From Haliscomenobacter sp. (GTDB taxonomy: Bacteria > Bacteroidota > Bacteroidia > Chitinophagales > Saprospiraceae), in contig NZ_JADKCX010000132.1 in NCBI RefSeq assembly GCF_016718685.1, positions 1-6,310 on the forward strand: a stretch of 6,310 nucleotides of DNA, given 5' to 3'. The notes under the pieces were generated by a model, which worked only from the letters and a program-made list of their open reading frames with translations, ran no database searches and was not told where the DNA came from. The position numbers were made by a program, and so were the translations under genes. Shown in pieces: positions 6,284-6,310 of the stretch (its first letter is position 1; the number at the start of each line of letters is the position of its first letter).

Positions 6284-6302
6284 GCGAGCGGGGGATTGAA
6301 AC
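6284..6302 (+). CRISPR. Single CRISPR-repeat-like 3' end (GGATTGAAAC) at window edge
   Basis: GCGAGCGGGGGATTGAAAC ends in the (G)ATTGAAAC typical of many type I and III CRISPR repeats and is close to the right half of type I-C-like repeats (GxGCGTGGATTGAAAC). Only one partial copy is present and the window ends 8 bases later. No array can be demonstrated. Confidence 0.25.
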
Positions 6303-6310
6303 GCGGATTA

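Noticed and set aside
1..6310. tRNA, rRNA, riboswitch or multi-copy CRISPR array
   Set aside because: I saw no cloverleaf, rRNA-like sequence, known riboswitch core or regularly spaced repeats on either strand.

Overview
The window looks like a piece of a Bacteroidota genome, possibly Saprospiria-like. This is inferred from protein style, the lack of strong Shine-Dalgarno sites before most starts, and the gene families present; no rRNA or marker gene confirms it. It is an accessory region with three blocks.

Block 1 (1-2742, + strand) is the edge of an extracellular contractile injection system (eCIS) locus. It starts inside a DUF4157 domain with a zinc-peptidase-like HELTH motif. It continues through a repeated coiled-coil segment into a C39-like (papain-fold) cysteine peptidase domain ending at 1399. 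Four single-base indels separate these pieces. Repairing them gives one open protein of about 465 residues, which I read as an eCIS cargo or toxin. Twenty bases later begins the AAA+ ATPase typical of eCIS loci (1420-2742, 440 residues when two indels are repaired).

Block 2 (2743-3660) is a graveyard. It holds the C-terminal third of a DUF234/DUF4143-type AAA ATPase (about 3040-3360) and a short N-terminal-domain fragment of a YhcG/DUF1016 nuclease (about 3475-3630). Two diverged copies of a short hairpin-bearing repeat lie in and beside these remnants.

Block 3 (3661-5778, + strand) is a type IV toxin-antitoxin or abortive-infection pair: an AbiEi antitoxin (3766-4582) overlapping by ATGA an AbiEii nucleotidyltransferase toxin (4579-5778). 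The toxin carries a C-terminal WYL domain, an unusual fusion suggesting that a ligand or nucleic-acid sensor is built into it. A repeat-rich promoter region precedes the pair. Downstream, on the - strand, is an N-terminal fragment of an IS1182-family transposase (6194 down to about 5832). The last bases (6284-6302) resemble the 3' end of a CRISPR repeat, but only one copy is visible.

A theme runs through the whole window. Almost every gene is broken by single-base insertions or deletions, mostly at short homopolymers. In each repaired frame I found no nonsense substitution. That pattern fits uncorrected sequencing indels better than true gene decay, so the effector, the ATPase, AbiEi and AbiEii may all be intact in the organism.
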